Assembly: GCF_030272615.1 (NCBI RefSeq)
Contig: NC_081415.1
Span: 630,949,240 to 631,013,239 of the forward strand
Direction of reading: 5' to 3'
DNA from: Cryptomeria japonica
Lineage: Eukaryota; Streptophyta; Pinopsida; Cupressales; Cupressaceae
Length of the DNA: 64,000 bases
Below the pieces are notes generated by a model that was not told the origin of the DNA, ran no database searches, and saw nothing but the letters and a program-made list of their open reading frames with translations. Each line of letters begins with the position of its first letter. The first letter of the stretch is position 1. A program made the translations under genes and the position numbers. This document shows positions 33,145 to 44,903 of this stretch, piece by piece.

Positions 33145-34781
33145 TGATGCGAAAGGTTTAGGGGGTCAAGATGATTTATGACAATATGCTTGTTAAATGC
33201 TTCAATCTCCTTGTTTCTACCAAGTGTTCCAAACGCACCTTAATGGTTCAAAGGGCAAATGTAAATTTAACCCCTATCAAAGACTCCCAAGTCTTCCAAA
33301 CACTTACTCCAAAATATTATGATGAGAATAAACTCATTCCAAATTCTCAATCAACCACTAAGCACTCAAACCCTCCTAGGCCTCTACTAGATCTACTAGC
33401 CCCAATTAGGCCTTCCGAAATTGTTTTAATTAGTTTTATCCAAAATTTTCTAAATTACCCTCCAAAAAAATTACCTTTTTAGACACCCATTTCAGTGTAC
33501 TACAACATATCAAAGGTTTAGGTATTGTTGTTTTGGACCAATCCTGTTGTCTTGAGATTGTGGACTGATTTTAGGTGCAAATTACCCCACTTTTACAAAG
33601 GAAGTATGAAAAATACTTAACCCCCAACCTTAAAACTCTCAAAAGTAGTTTAAAATGGCTCAAATCAAAGGAAAAATAGGTCCATTTGGTTTTATGAACT
33701 TGTTTGACATGAAAACCCCAAAACTCGCACCGACTTGCTCCAAAACCAAGGGTTTACTGGTCAATGCCTCTCCCAATTCTTATTAAACTTTTTCAAGGTT
33801 CCTAAACCTTCTCCTAGGTCATATGAGACACCTCCAATCATTAAACTACCCCCTTGTTAAGGTAGAACTCCTGTTGCTATAGGTTTGGCATGAAAACTTG
33901 TCACTCTTCCTCATACAACTAACGGTGATCACCTGCAAATCCAATATTCCTTTAATTTAATTGATTAGGATCATATATTACATGTTAGATAGAGCCCATT
34001 CTATGAGAATCAGGTTCTTGCATTCATAGAATGGCCCTAGAATGCATTTTTGGCCTTCAAACCAAAGACAAAAACTCAAAAATGAAAGGTACAACCTACA
34101 ATAAATGGTAAAGTCTGATCAAATCTCCTACCAAATAATTCAAACAACTTATATCACAGATCAATAAACTCTTAATTCTATAACTATGCAAATAAACACT
34201 TCCAATCAATGAAAGATCAACCAAAACCAAGGAAATGCAAGAAAATAACTGTTTGTATTCACTTTGTTGTTTTGTCCGTACAATAGCCATACAGTTCATT
34301 AACCCTAATACAAAATGAATTCAAAGGCTTTATATCCACTCCTCCTAACTATCCCAACCGGTCTCCATTTAGTTTGGGATGATTAAAATGCTAAACAAAT
34401 CCTAAATCATCTTTCTTGCCTAAAGACCTATTTGACCGTTGTGTTTCAAAATTTGAATTTTGACCTTTGGTTTTATTGATTCCTACTAACCTAAAACTCT
34501 CTCAACCATTAAATTTGATCCAATTAGGATTAATATAACATTATTTAATCTCTATACCTATTAGAACTCATTGGGGTACTATTGACCCATTTTACAAAGA
34601 TTTGGTCCTAGGATCCTTATCAGGACCCTCAGGACATTTAACCATTACATCATTCATATTGCCTCCAAATGCCATGATTGGCTTCAACACATGCCAATTG
34701 ACTTGTTGTGCTTCATAACTCCTTCCTTGCATCTCCAATGTCTTCAGGGTCCTGATTGCTTGCTTGGGTGCCCCTGCACCA
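33145..34781 (-). repeat. 5' LTR of the gag-protease gypsy element
   Basis: On the - strand it starts TGGTGCAGGGGCACC and ends ...GCATCA next to the primer site. It aligns with 13754-15399. Confidence 0.87.
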
Positions 34782-35150
34782 CTCACCTTCAACCATCCAC
34801 ATGTCATCAAATTTACCTCTCAGACTCTATTCTTTGGTAATCTTCACATGCTCATCACCGCTATATATTTCTTCAAGTTTCTTCCACACCTCATAAGCAG
34901 TTTCCAGACCATGGACATCAACATACTTTGAATCAGACAAAGAACTAATAATGGCCTCCAACGCTTGACTATTTTCTTGTTGCTCTTTCTTTTGACCACC
35001 AAACATAGTCCCACTAGGTGCAACATATTGAGTACCAACATGTTCCTAGTATTGACTTCCTAGAATCTTGATATAGATTTTCATTCTATCACTCCATATT
35101 CTATAGTTTCCCTATTAAACTTTAGACCTTCTTTCTTCATCATGTTCTTC
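34782..35150 (-). pseudogene. Copia gag N-terminus, right of the nested element
   Basis: Reads NRENYRIWSDRMKIYI, then a TAG in place of a likely tryptophan, then QALEAIISSLSDSKYVDV, AYEVWKKLEEIYSG and SLRGKFDDMWM. These are copia gag motifs. The frame continues at 13753 across the insertion. Confidence 0.83.
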
Positions 35151-35199
35151 AAGATCTTTACCTCAAGCTATTAGGCTTAGACCTTAGAGGACCTGAAAT

Positions 35200-35211
35200 G
35201 CTCTGATACCA
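35200..35211 (-). promoter_or_regulatory. Primer binding site of the copia element
   Basis: TGGTATCAGAGC on the - strand, two bases from the LTR end; initiator tRNA-Met type, usual for copia. Confidence 0.9.
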
Positions 35212-35213
35212 AT

Positions 35214-36618
35214 TGATGGTATGATGAATCAATAAGGATCTGGTCAACTACTGAGAGGGGGGGGGTTGAATTAGTAGATAAAAAACTAACATAAACTTTT
35301 CACCAAACAAAAACAACCTCTCAAGACAAACTCAGAACTGACTGATTCAAACACTGAACTATCAATTTGCAATATTGCTGTCAAGTAAACCGATTGATTG
35401 TCATAACAGAATAACAGTAAAACAACTCTGAATCTCATAAACCTTTTAACTAAAACATCCAAATACTTTACTAACAAAAGTAAAAGCTCATTTCAAATTG
35501 TTGTCGGTCATCATATCAAATCTAAGTGGATTTAGTTGTTAAGAAAATTAACCATATCAAACATAACCACAAAAACATTCACCACTTGACACAATGATTT
35601 TTATGTGGAAACCCAAATGGGAAAAACCATGGTGGGAATGAATACCCACAAGTATTCTAAACTCTTCTGAAGTTCGCTCTGTTAGGAGCCAAGCTTGTTA
35701 AAGCTTTACAATAAGTCATGTTAAGAACATATCCTATTAGGGACCACCCGGTTAAGGGATTGACTATAATTCCCTATTAGAAGCAATACCTTATTAGGAG
35801 TAACCTCGGTAGAGGATTTGAAATCCAAACTAATGGATCACCTGGTTAGAGGATTAAGATAACACTAAGCTTGTTAGAGCTTACCCGGTTAAGGGATTTG
35901 ACTGTTGTAATTGCTAGAGAACAATAGGGGTTTGCTGATCTGGTGAATAGCACTACTCTACTTGATCAGAACCTTTTCATGCTCCTATTTTCCTTTACAC
36001 ATACTGTAGATACATCATCTGGTTCGGCAATCAATCACTCTTACATTCAACCAAAATTGCTAACACTACAACAAAACAACTCATCGACCTTATAAACAAA
36101 ACACTAGGCTGATAACACATCACAAACCTAAGATCTCATAGAGATTACAAACAAATCAGTTCAAGTATGACCATTGGATTACATATCAATCATTGCACAT
36201 CATTCAAGACAACCTCGACCGCTCCTTGATCACCGCTTCATCAAACATTGTAACTCATCATGCGATTTCCATTATATGCAATGAACTTGCACATTCCCAA
36301 GATAAAACATTTATCTCTACGTGCCAAAAACCATTTGAAACTCTTCTCATACAACATGCATACATGGCATAATCATTATCGCTCATCATTTGATCATAAA
36401 CCAATACAACCAATTCACTAAGCTCCATTGGTTAGGGTTTAACATATCAACAGGTAGGGTTTACCGGTTGATCTCACTTCTTCTCTAGTAATATCGGTTT
36501 CCTTCACAAGCTCTCCTACAGGTTGCAAAACAACATTATTACAACATCATTACGGTTATAATTGACATCAATAACAACATAAAAGTTCATCAATGCAATC
36601 TTCATGCAAGTGTCAACA
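35214..36618 (-). repeat. 5' LTR of the copia element
   Basis: On the - strand it starts TGTTGACACTTG and ends ATACCATCA. A G9 run at 35262-35270 is unique to this copy. It aligns with 8263-9664. Confidence 0.88.
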
Positions 36619-36980
36619 TACACAAAGGGATTGCATTATCACCCCGGACTTCATTACCATGGTGTGCCGCATCCATTTTGCCATATCAAATAGAGGTTCT
36701 AAACTACTATTGTGCATTTGTGAAAGCAAGTTTTCTTCACCACTAATTCTTCTCCGTCTAATTTCCTCTTACTAACATTTCTTTTGTCTATCCTTGCAAT
36801 CACCTTGGTCTAATCTTGGAGTTATTTTTGATAAATTGGCCTCTTTTTAAAAATTTTTGCCCAATTTCTCGAAGGGGCACCTTTGTAGCCCACTATTTTT
36901 GGGGCAATGTTTTATGCAATTTTTCTTTACTATTCTTTGAAACAACGCTCAAAATCGCATTGTCTCAACGAGGGGAAAAA
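36619..36980 (+). other. 3' end and PPT of the third gypsy element, right of the nest
   Basis: The last 60 bases (CTTTGAAACAACGCTC, CATTGTCTCAACGAGGGG) match the sequence before the LTR of gypsy copy 1. CGAGGGGAAAAA at 36969-36980 is the PPT. No ORF of note. Confidence 0.7.
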
Positions 36981-38273
36981 TGTAAGCGTCTAAAAATGGT
37001 CAACGCTTGTGGTGTCACACTTTAATATGTCTGTGTTACCTTCTTTTAGGTTTTTGCATTTTGACTAACACTTCCTCTATTTTGCACATTTGGTCTTTAT
37101 CATTTGTCAACATCATGTCATTCTTCTTCTTTCTCTTCCTATTCGATCCTATTTAGTCGTTTAAATTTGGGTCTTATCGATGTCAATCTCAATTGTCATT
37201 TCATGATCATGGTTAGCTATCAATTTCATATAATCATCATTTTTAATCCTAATCAATTCCAATCAATTCTTAATGTCAATTGTCCTTGTCATTTCAATCA
37301 TTATGATCAATCTTGAGCACTGATTTCAATAAATTTTAGTTAATATGTCAATCATTATATCAATCAATCAATTCAATCATTAAATCCTTATCCTGATCAT
37401 GTTAATTATTTCATGACAACATCTTGATTTATGTCTCTCTCTTAGGGTTTAATAATTCTTTAATTATTAATCCTTTACTAATATTTCTCTTAGGATAAAT
37501 GAATTTATTTATTTACCCTATGTCTTGTGTCTCAATTAAATATTTTGGTTAATTGGCTAATTTCCCTTTTATGGGTTAATTAATAAATGAGAAATTATTA
37601 ATTATTCCCACATTTCTCTCCCTTAATTTTCTCCTAATTTTGTTATAATTTGTCATCACTAATTTCATGCTTCCCATTTCCTATATTTTCTCCCACCATT
37701 TCTCCACTAATTTGTCTCCACCTTTTTCTCAAATCATGAAGCTATTTTTCTGCTCAATTTGTCATAAATCAATGAGCAAATTTTAAGGCCAATTTGTCAT
37801 AAATCATGAAGCATAAATCTCTCTTCAATTTATCATATTTTCACATAGCAACTTGTCAATCAATTTGTCTTATTTTGTCATTCAATTATGCCATTTTCAA
37901 ATCAATTTGCCTTTTTCAAATCAATCATTCTAATTTCATGATTTTCAACAATTTTGGTCTATAAATTGAGCTTCTCTTTTTCAATCATTTGAACAACCAC
38001 TTCTCGAATATCCTCATGTTGTCAAATTAACTTGCAATCTTGCTTTCTTGCTCACTTTTTCACTTGTAGGTGAGACCCACAACATATTTTGAGGAAAAAG
38101 AGAAACAATGGAGAATCATGGAGGAAGCACTTTGTTATAATTTTCATATTTGTTTTAAGTTCTTTGTCTTCATATCTTTATTGAATGTGATAGGATTTAT
38201 TTTCATTGCAATTTGGGGTTTGTGGTTACCTAATTTCTAACTGCTTTGATGTTTTCCATTTTCCTACCTCACA
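36981..38273 (+). repeat. 3' LTR of the third gypsy element (about 1.29 kb)
   Basis: Starts TGTAAGCGTCTAAAA right after the PPT, like TGTAGACACCTAAAA of gypsy copy 1. Rich in CAATC and TCAAT steps. A TATA-like TATAAATTG lies near 37960. The right end is set at TACCTCACA by analogy with the other LTR and is uncertain by tens of bases. No second copy is in the window. Confidence 0.55.
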
Positions 38274-40797
38274 CCTCTTTTATTGTATTATAATATTGAT
38301 TTAAAATAGAAATTTAGTCATGTACCTATGTTGTGTTGTGATGTATCACTTAGAGGCAAATGAAAATGTATTGTGATGACTTAATTAGGGTAATTTATTG
38401 TTCTAATTATGGGTCATCATGTCTATTTACATGTATTATTGAAATTATTTGGATGCATTGTTATGTTTTTCGATTATGAAGTTATGGATAAGTTCTATTT
38501 GTACCTTAGAAAGGGTAATTCTAATTGGTTTTTAGGTAGTTTTAAAAAAAAAATTATGGTGATTATTGCACAATTTTATGTAAGAAAGTTATTTCTACAT
38601 TAATCAATGAATTGGAAAAAGGAAATTGTATTGTTGTACTCCCTTTTGAATGTGAATACCCCATTATTGTGCCTAAGATATGTATTATAAATATCTTGTA
38701 CTTGAATTTGTGTGTCCATGGGATTATAGTACTAGGTACCCATCCATGGATGGTTTGTTTTGCAACAAGTATGGTGTAACCATGCTTGTGTTTTTGCATG
38801 TCTATGCTCCCTATTGAGATCTAATCTCGGGGTTGAGAAACAAAATACGTGTGGAGTTAAGTATAAGAGTGAAAAAATTAATAAGCTATGGTGATATGTT
38901 GTGACATTGGAATAGAGTATTCCTACCACCCATACCCTTCTAATAGAGATTTCCTCATACTTCTCCTTATGGAATGAACCAATGACTAGTTCATAGTGCT
39001 ATCCCATCCTACATTATTCTTAATGGAACCATTGGCAGTTGATATATGATTATTGGTATATATTTTTTCTTACCCTATTAACCTATTTATATATTTGTTC
39101 TTGCATGTGGAGATTTATTTATGTCATATTGTGATTATTTTCATATTTGAATGTGCTTTGACATGATCTGAATAGATATAATGACACTCCACACTAATTT
39201 TTCAACATGGTGTATGTGTTTATGATGTGTTGTTGATACTAGCAAGTTTGGCTTGAGGACACAATTTCATGTATATATGCAAGATTTTTTTTATAATATT
39301 CTTATTTGTGTTGAGTGGTGTGGGGACACTTGCACCCATGTAGAGACCATCTCATTTTACTATGATAGGCTATGTTTGACAAAATATGAATGTTACTTTC
39401 CATGCATAGATCTAGCTTTGATGTGTGGCCTATATGTGCCTTTTTTTGTGAGACACATTACTATGTAGCATATGACCTTGGCGTGTCCTTTTCACAAGGC
39501 ACATTTTTTTTTAGCTCCCTATATTAATTCAAAACTAAAAATTTCATATCTCCCGAGATGGTATTTATCCCATATGTCAATTCGTTCATGTGTCCCAAAT
39601 TCTCTAAAGAGAAGAAATACCCAGAGACACTAACATAGTTAGGAAATGGGGACATTTCACAATTCTCTAATCCCTCCTTGAATAGTTCAAGGGATTTTGA
39701 ATGATATGTTTCTTTTTAATAGCTTCAACATCAAATTCTCCAACAATAAAGCCACTCTTTAGGCTAAATTTAATGGATGAAATGACCTTCCTCACTTCTT
39801 GTATTAATATCTTCAATGATCGGGAAATTAGAAAATATTGTGGCACAATACATGGCCTTGGTTGCCTAAGAAAAAATTGTGCAAAATATTTCTAATATGT
39901 ATACATCATGAATATTTTCTCCCTGAAGATTTTGGCTTCCAATGATGTATTTTATGGCTTTCCAGATCTCATCCTCCCCTACTTTTATAAATATCTGGCC
40001 AAGTTGTATTTCAGGATTGTCATCTTCACATTTACACTTGATTCTAAAATGCAGGTCACCTTTCATATTTCATCTACATAATTGTGCTTGGTTGTCATTT
40101 CTTGATATTTTATAATTTATAGATAGGGTCAAACCCATAGATGATGAGTCATCACACATTTAGTTGACCTTAAAAGTCCACTCAGATAGATGGACACATG
40201 GTCCATATCTACCATCCACCTACTCTAATTCTATATTGTTAACTACAGAATGAATTAAACATCACACACTAAGCTTACACTTGTAGGACTAAAAGTGTTA
40301 AACACTCAGAGTTGACTGGCATTTTCTAGGTTTAATATGTTGCTTAATGTATATAATCACACTAAGAATGCACTTCTAGTCTTAAAAGTGTTAAACACTT
40401 AGAGTTAACTAACGCTCTCTAAGCTTAATATGTTTCTTAGTGTGTCTGGTTTAAGGCTAGTCGTTAACTACCAGTTTGGTTTGTATTCTAGATTGCCTTT
40501 TGCTTCAATACTGACTATGCCCATGAAGTCCTTCCTAATCAATTCATACTATGAGACTGCCACAAATTCTATTTAATAGATGATACAATCCAATAGTCCA
40601 TGATAGTCCCGATGATACAAAGTTTTCATGTGTATCTTTCCTTATTGTGATCTTTCCTTTTTCGTCCTACAACTTTCCATATCCATCAAGCAATAAGGAT
40701 GTTGAGCCAACTGTTGATCTTTAATTGTGTAACACTATTTTTTAATTTTTCCAAACTATATTGTTCTTTGTTAAAAAATTCCCTTCAATCTATAGGT
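38274..40797. other. No recognised element or gene
   Basis: About 2.5 kb of AT-rich DNA. Small ORFs only, none with familiar motifs. A tandem duplication of about 100 bp lies at 40264-40450. This may be old decayed repeat DNA or LINE target DNA. Confidence 0.5.
40264..40450 (+). repeat. Tandem duplication, two units of about 90-100 bp
   Basis: Both units start CACACTAAG and share AAAAGTGTTAAACACT, AGAGTT and TTTAATATG-type segments, with many differences between them. Old duplication. Confidence 0.7.
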
Positions 40798-40943
40798 TTA
40801 TTTTTTTTTATAAAATCTCTCTTATAATTTGATCACCCTCTCTATTATCTTTTACTAGAATATTCACCAATCTCGACTGCCTGTTTGGATTAGAATCCAT
40901 GATGCCATCCTAATCCTAATAAACTCCAAATTTAGGAAATAAG

Positions 40944-41760
40944 TCAACAACTATTAGCTTCACTATATATGTGGGAAATTGAGAAATCTATGCCATTGAA
41001 AATCCCCCAAATCTTATGTATCCATCCTTTAAGCTTCCATTTTGGTGTGTCTCTCTTAGCGACAACTTGTGCATACAATGGGGAGTCACCTTCAATATCC
41101 GTGTTCCTGATATTCTCTGTACATGCATAAACCAAGGGCCAAAGATTCCATCCAAGCTTCATTATTTTTTTAGTAATAAATCTTCCAGGACAAGGCCCAT
41201 AAGCACACCTCATGACAATCCCTAATGACGCACCTAGCCTTGACTGGTCCAAGGTTTCCCTTTGAAGATCCATCAAAATTTAATTTAAGTTTGCCTTCAT
41301 TCAGACTCTTCTAGATATCTTTTTGTTTTGTCTTTATTTTATCTTTGAGTGAGCCTTTTGGTCTCCTTAGCTCGTTCCAAATTTTTTGAATTTTTTTGTC
41401 CCAAGTGGTTAACACTGTTCTTGAATTAACATTGCAATTTGCATATACTTATTTTGATCTTCTGAATGAGCATGTCCACATCCATTGAATATTCTACAAT
41501 TTATTTCTTTCCATATTGCAACACAACCATTGAGGAGGCTGCAATTCATATTTTTGACAGCATTGGATTCCTTTTTTCCATCGACCAACTAATCATAAAT
41601 TTCATTAGGTCCTCTTGTTTTTGTACATTCCACCCGACATTTGATTGGAGCCAATCCCATCATTTCCCTGTGTATGAGCAACTTAAAAGGAGATGATTTT
41701 TTGTTTCATAGTTGGTATAGAAAAGTGCACACTTGTTAAGTTCGTGAAAACTGATAGTCA
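40944..41760 (-). pseudogene. LINE ORF2 C-terminus: zinc-binding region and RNase H
   Basis: From 41760 down: NGQQFIKKILMTNRL, then ETKNHLLLSCSYTG, the zf-RVT-like end of plant LINE RT, with stops. RNase H opens near 41300 with NFDGSSKGN and continues in shifted frames to IEGDSPLYAQVV and HIYSEANSC (40944). The usual RNase H entry and exit motifs are recognisable, but the frame is broken at least twice. Confidence 0.8.
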
Positions 41761-41814
41761 TCAATCTATTAGTCATTAAGATTTTTTTTATGAATTGTTG
41801 TCCATTGGAAGGCT

Positions 41815-42112
41815 CCATGGGGGCTTCACTAGCTAGGCAATATTATATCACGTGCATTCATATTGGAGGGTTTAATATCCCAAAAATGAGGGTGCAATAT
41901 ATTGCCTATCAGTGAAAATAGGGGGGTTTTTTAATTCCAGTTATGAAAAAATACAATATTTGGTGAAAATAGGAGAAATTTTAATTTGGGTTGTGTATTG
42001 GGAGGGGGTGAAAAAAAAGGAGTTTAGGGCAATATTTGTTGAAAATAGGGGGATTCTTTAGTATTCCATGAATGCACATGCTATAACCTAGGTTCTCTAA
42101 GTGAAGCCCCCG
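41815..42112 (+). mobile_element. 298-bp MITE with 43/44-bp inverted ends and 9-bp duplication
   Basis: Ends are GGGGGCTTCACT at 41819 and AGTGAAGCCCCC ending at 42111. Inverted similarity runs 43-44 bp inward to CGTGCATTCAT/ATGAATGCACATG. Flanks TGGAAGGCT (41806-41814) and TGGAAGGCC (42113-42121) fit a 9-bp target duplication, typical of Mutator-like elements. No ORF. The interior holds three diverged GTGAAAATAGG units. LINE coding text joins across it. Confidence 0.85.
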
Positions 42113-42121
42113 TGGAAGGCC

Positions 42122-42954
42122 CTAGCCTTAAGAAGAATTGAAGAATGCCAAAAGTGAATGGATAGCCAATATTTATCTGTTTGACTTGCATTTTGGATTT
42201 GGTATCTATTGGTGTGGTTTTATGCATGTTCAACTCTAACCACTTTGACGTAATACTTGCAGAGTTGGAGCCACACCACACAATTTTGTCTTCTTGATCA
42301 ACAATCACTACATGATGCTAATTTAGCTCTATTTTTAGTATCATTTTTCCAGCCTTAGTTAATGGAAGTAGATTAACATCAAACCACTCGTGTTGATACC
42401 CAAAATTTGCCAAGAACCTTGCCTATATAATTGTTGAATTTTGATCCAAAAGTGATCTTGAATTGGTTCGAAAAGATCCTTTAATTCTCCATTTCACCAA
42501 ATGGCCTAAACCCATTCCACAAATCGATCCAAAAGTTATCACTTTTTTTATTGTTGATTTTTCAAGTAATATGTTCTATGGTGATCTTTCTACTCTCCCA
42601 TAAAAACCGCCATATCATTGATCCTATCGTGTTATTCACCATGGTCAAGATCCTATCTGGATCAATACAACCTAAATATTTGTGGTGAAATAGTTTGCAC
42701 CATAAATGATTTGGTTTTCAATGCATTTTATAGGAGAGTTTGGCACCTAGTGTCATGTTCCATGCCTTCATTTTTCTCATCCCAACACCCCCAACCACTT
42801 TATGATACAAGCTTTGTCCTAGTGAACCAATGGTATTTTCTTCTCCATTTTAGAGCCTTCCCATAATTTTTTTTATAAAAGCTTTCCAAATTTGCTTCGA
42901 TCTTATGAGTAATTTGAAAAAATAGGACATTACATATATGGGGATTCTAGAAAT
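42122..42954 (-). pseudogene. LINE ORF2, part between MITE and solo LTR
   Basis: On the - strand from 42954: ISRIPIYVMSYF, KQIWKAFIKKIMGR, KVVGGVGMRKMKAWNMTLGAKL, WCKLFHHKYLG. These are typical of the region after the RT palm/thumb in plant LINEs. Frame continues from 44766 across the solo LTR at the MIKSI/ISRIPIY point. Confidence 0.82.
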
Positions 42955-42959
42955 AATAG

Positions 42960-44760
42960 TGATGCTCTGCAAAAAGGATTAGAAAATCTGTTTGATGGCA
43001 ACACACACAAGAGCACAAGAAACAAACGTTAGTGTTAGCAACAAAAGATTATCCTAAACAGGCATATCAAGAGAGATATTAAGCATGAAATAGAAAGCAT
43101 ATAAACATAGAATAAAATAGCTAATCAAGATGCTCATAGTTGCTCCTCCCTTGTTCCTCTCCTCTCCAAGTCCCAAATGAGTGTAGCTCTAAACTTTTAG
43201 CACTAGCCATGGATGCCATATGGAGATTCAAGATAGTTGAATATGATAAGCAAATGCTATGCAAGTGTAGATAGTGATGCTATTAGAAAGCTCTATGCTA
43301 ATGCCAGTATAACAACAATAGTCTAATGTTTCTCTCTTTGCTTGAGGAGAAGGGTTCTATTTATAGAAGAAATGGGGAAATGAAGGGTTAAGATTGAGTA
43401 ATCTTAACAAGGGTTAGGATTGAAAGATATTCAATCCATGTGAGACTTTCAACCCAATCCCATGTTGACAAGTGTCACCATGAGGAGGCTTGAGAGGAGA
43501 GATAAGGAGCATTAAATGCTTGAGGGGACATGATGGTTACCCTAGTCAAAGAAATAAATGAAGAAACACATGGGATACATGAGGGTTAAGTTAGGGGTCA
43601 AAGTCCTTAACCATGGGTGCAAGTGGAATTAACCATTAATGGTCATGTAAGAGCCATAAGTGGTTTGGAAGACTTTAGAGGTTAATTTGTTGAACACACA
43701 AAGCATTAATTGCTTTTCAAAGACTTTGGAGTCTTTGAGAAGTGACTCCAATTTGCTTAGGAATGTGACAATATTTAGGGGATGGATTAGGTTAATTAGG
43801 AAAGGTTTAGAAGAATCTAGAAAGGGTTTAGGTATGCAAGTGGATTTTGTAGGAAAATGCAAGTGGGAGGAATTTTGGTATTTTCAATTAAAATAAAATC
43901 ATTTATTTCAATTAAATGGTGTAATTTGCATTTGGATAAATATTCAAATAAATATTAATTTATTTAAATGAGAAAAAGTAAGATAAAGCATTAAAATGCT
44001 TGAAGACTTTGAGGGAAACCATTAAAGGCTTAAGAAGACTATAGAAGGAAGCCATCAAGTTTGAAGACTTTAAAGCCATCAAGTTTGAAGACTTTAAGGG
44101 AAACCATTAAAGGTTTCAAGTGGGTGAGGATAAATAGGATTTTAAATAAATTATTTATTTAAAATAGTTGTGCAACTTGCATTTGTAGGAAAATGCAAGT
44201 GGGTGGAGGATAAAGGTGATTTAAATAAATGATTTATTTAAAATAGTTGTGCAACTTGCATTTGTAGGAAAATACAAGTGGGTGGAGGATAAAGGTGATT
44301 TAAATAAATGATTTATTTAAAATAGTTGTGCAACTTGCATTTGTAGGAAAATACAAGTGGGTGGAGGATAAAGGTGATTTAAATAAATTATTAATTTATT
44401 TAAATGTGCAACTTGCATTTGTAGGAAAATACAAGTGGGTGGAGGATAAAGGTGATTTAAATAAATGTTAATTTATTTAAATGTGAGAGGTGGGATTTTG
44501 GGGGATTTAAATAAATATTAATTTATTTAAATGTGAGAGAATATTTAATTAAATAAATATGATTTATTTATTTAATTAATGGTCTGAATTTGGTTAAGTG
44601 AATTAAATCAAATAAATTGAATAATTTATTTAATTAATAGGAGAAGAGGGTTAAGATGAATTAATTAAATATTAATTTAATTAATTATTAATTGATGGTT
44701 AAATAATCAAATAAATATTAAATATTCATTTAATTAAGTGGATAGATTTATGTGACTACA
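42960..44760 (-). repeat. Solo LTR, 1801 bp, in the LINE
   Basis: Exact 5-bp duplication AATAG (42955-42959 and 44761-44765). On the - strand it starts TGTAGTCACATAAATC, like the TGTAGACACC start of the PMD-gypsy LTR, and ends in GAGCATCA. No PPT or primer site is adjacent, so it is a solo LTR left by recombination. A TTTATAG box lies near 43355 (+ strand view). AT-rich palindromes fill 44140-44740. Confidence 0.9.
44161..44480 (-). repeat. 79-bp tandem repeat with embedded palindrome, in the solo LTR
   Basis: Units start at 44161, 44240 and 44319, with a changed fourth from about 44405. Each contains TTTAAATAAATGATTTATTT, an 11-bp-arm palindrome, and CAACTTGCATTTGTAGGAAA. Array growth probably explains why this LTR is longer than its relatives. 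Confidence 0.9.
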
Positions 44761-44765
44761 AATAG

Positions 44766-44903
44766 ACTTAATCATTTCCATTTGACCTACTAGAGACAAT
44801 CGATTGTTCTTCCATAGGGTAGCTTTATTTTTGCAATTATCTAAAATGTCCTCCCAATGGTGTGATTGGCAAGTCCCAGATATAAGGGACATATCGAACC
44901 TTA
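44766..44903 (-). pseudogene. LINE RT thumb segment
   Basis: LISGTCQSHHWEDILDNCKN and KATLWKNNRLSLVGQMEMIKSI read openly on the - strand. These match the WxxILDKC...LSLAGR.xMIKSVL block of plant LINEs. Confidence 0.85.

Larger units (their letters stand above)
13754..34781 (-). mobile_element. Non-autonomous gypsy element with gag and protease only, holding two nested insertions
   Basis: LTRs are 13754-15399 and 33145-34781 (1646 and 1637 bp). The internal DNA, without insertions, is only about 2.1 kb: gag N-terminus (32635-33110), gag centre with zinc knuckle (24266-24830), then gag end and protease (15738-16432). No RT, RNase H or integrase remains between protease and the 3' LTR. Primer site (33130-33141) and PPT (15400-15420) are present. 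Flanking five-mers CTTAT (13749-13753) and CTCAC (34782-34786) could be one duplication with two C/T changes. It sits in copia gag. Its LTR start resembles that of the chromodomain element inside it. Confidence 0.82.
8263..36618 (-). mobile_element. Ty1/copia LTR retrotransposon carrying a nest of three other elements
   Basis: LTRs are 8263-9664 and 35214-36618 (1402 and 1405 bp). The primer site for initiator tRNA-Met and gag lie at the right, the PPT at the left, so the element reads on the - strand. Protein order is gag, protease, integrase, RT, RNase H, the copia order. Gag is split at 13754/34781 by a gypsy element. Flanking five-mers are TACGT (8258-8262) and TACAC (36619-36623), a plausible decayed duplication with two transitions. 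Without the nested DNA it is about 7.3 kb. Many stops make it inactive. Confidence 0.88.
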
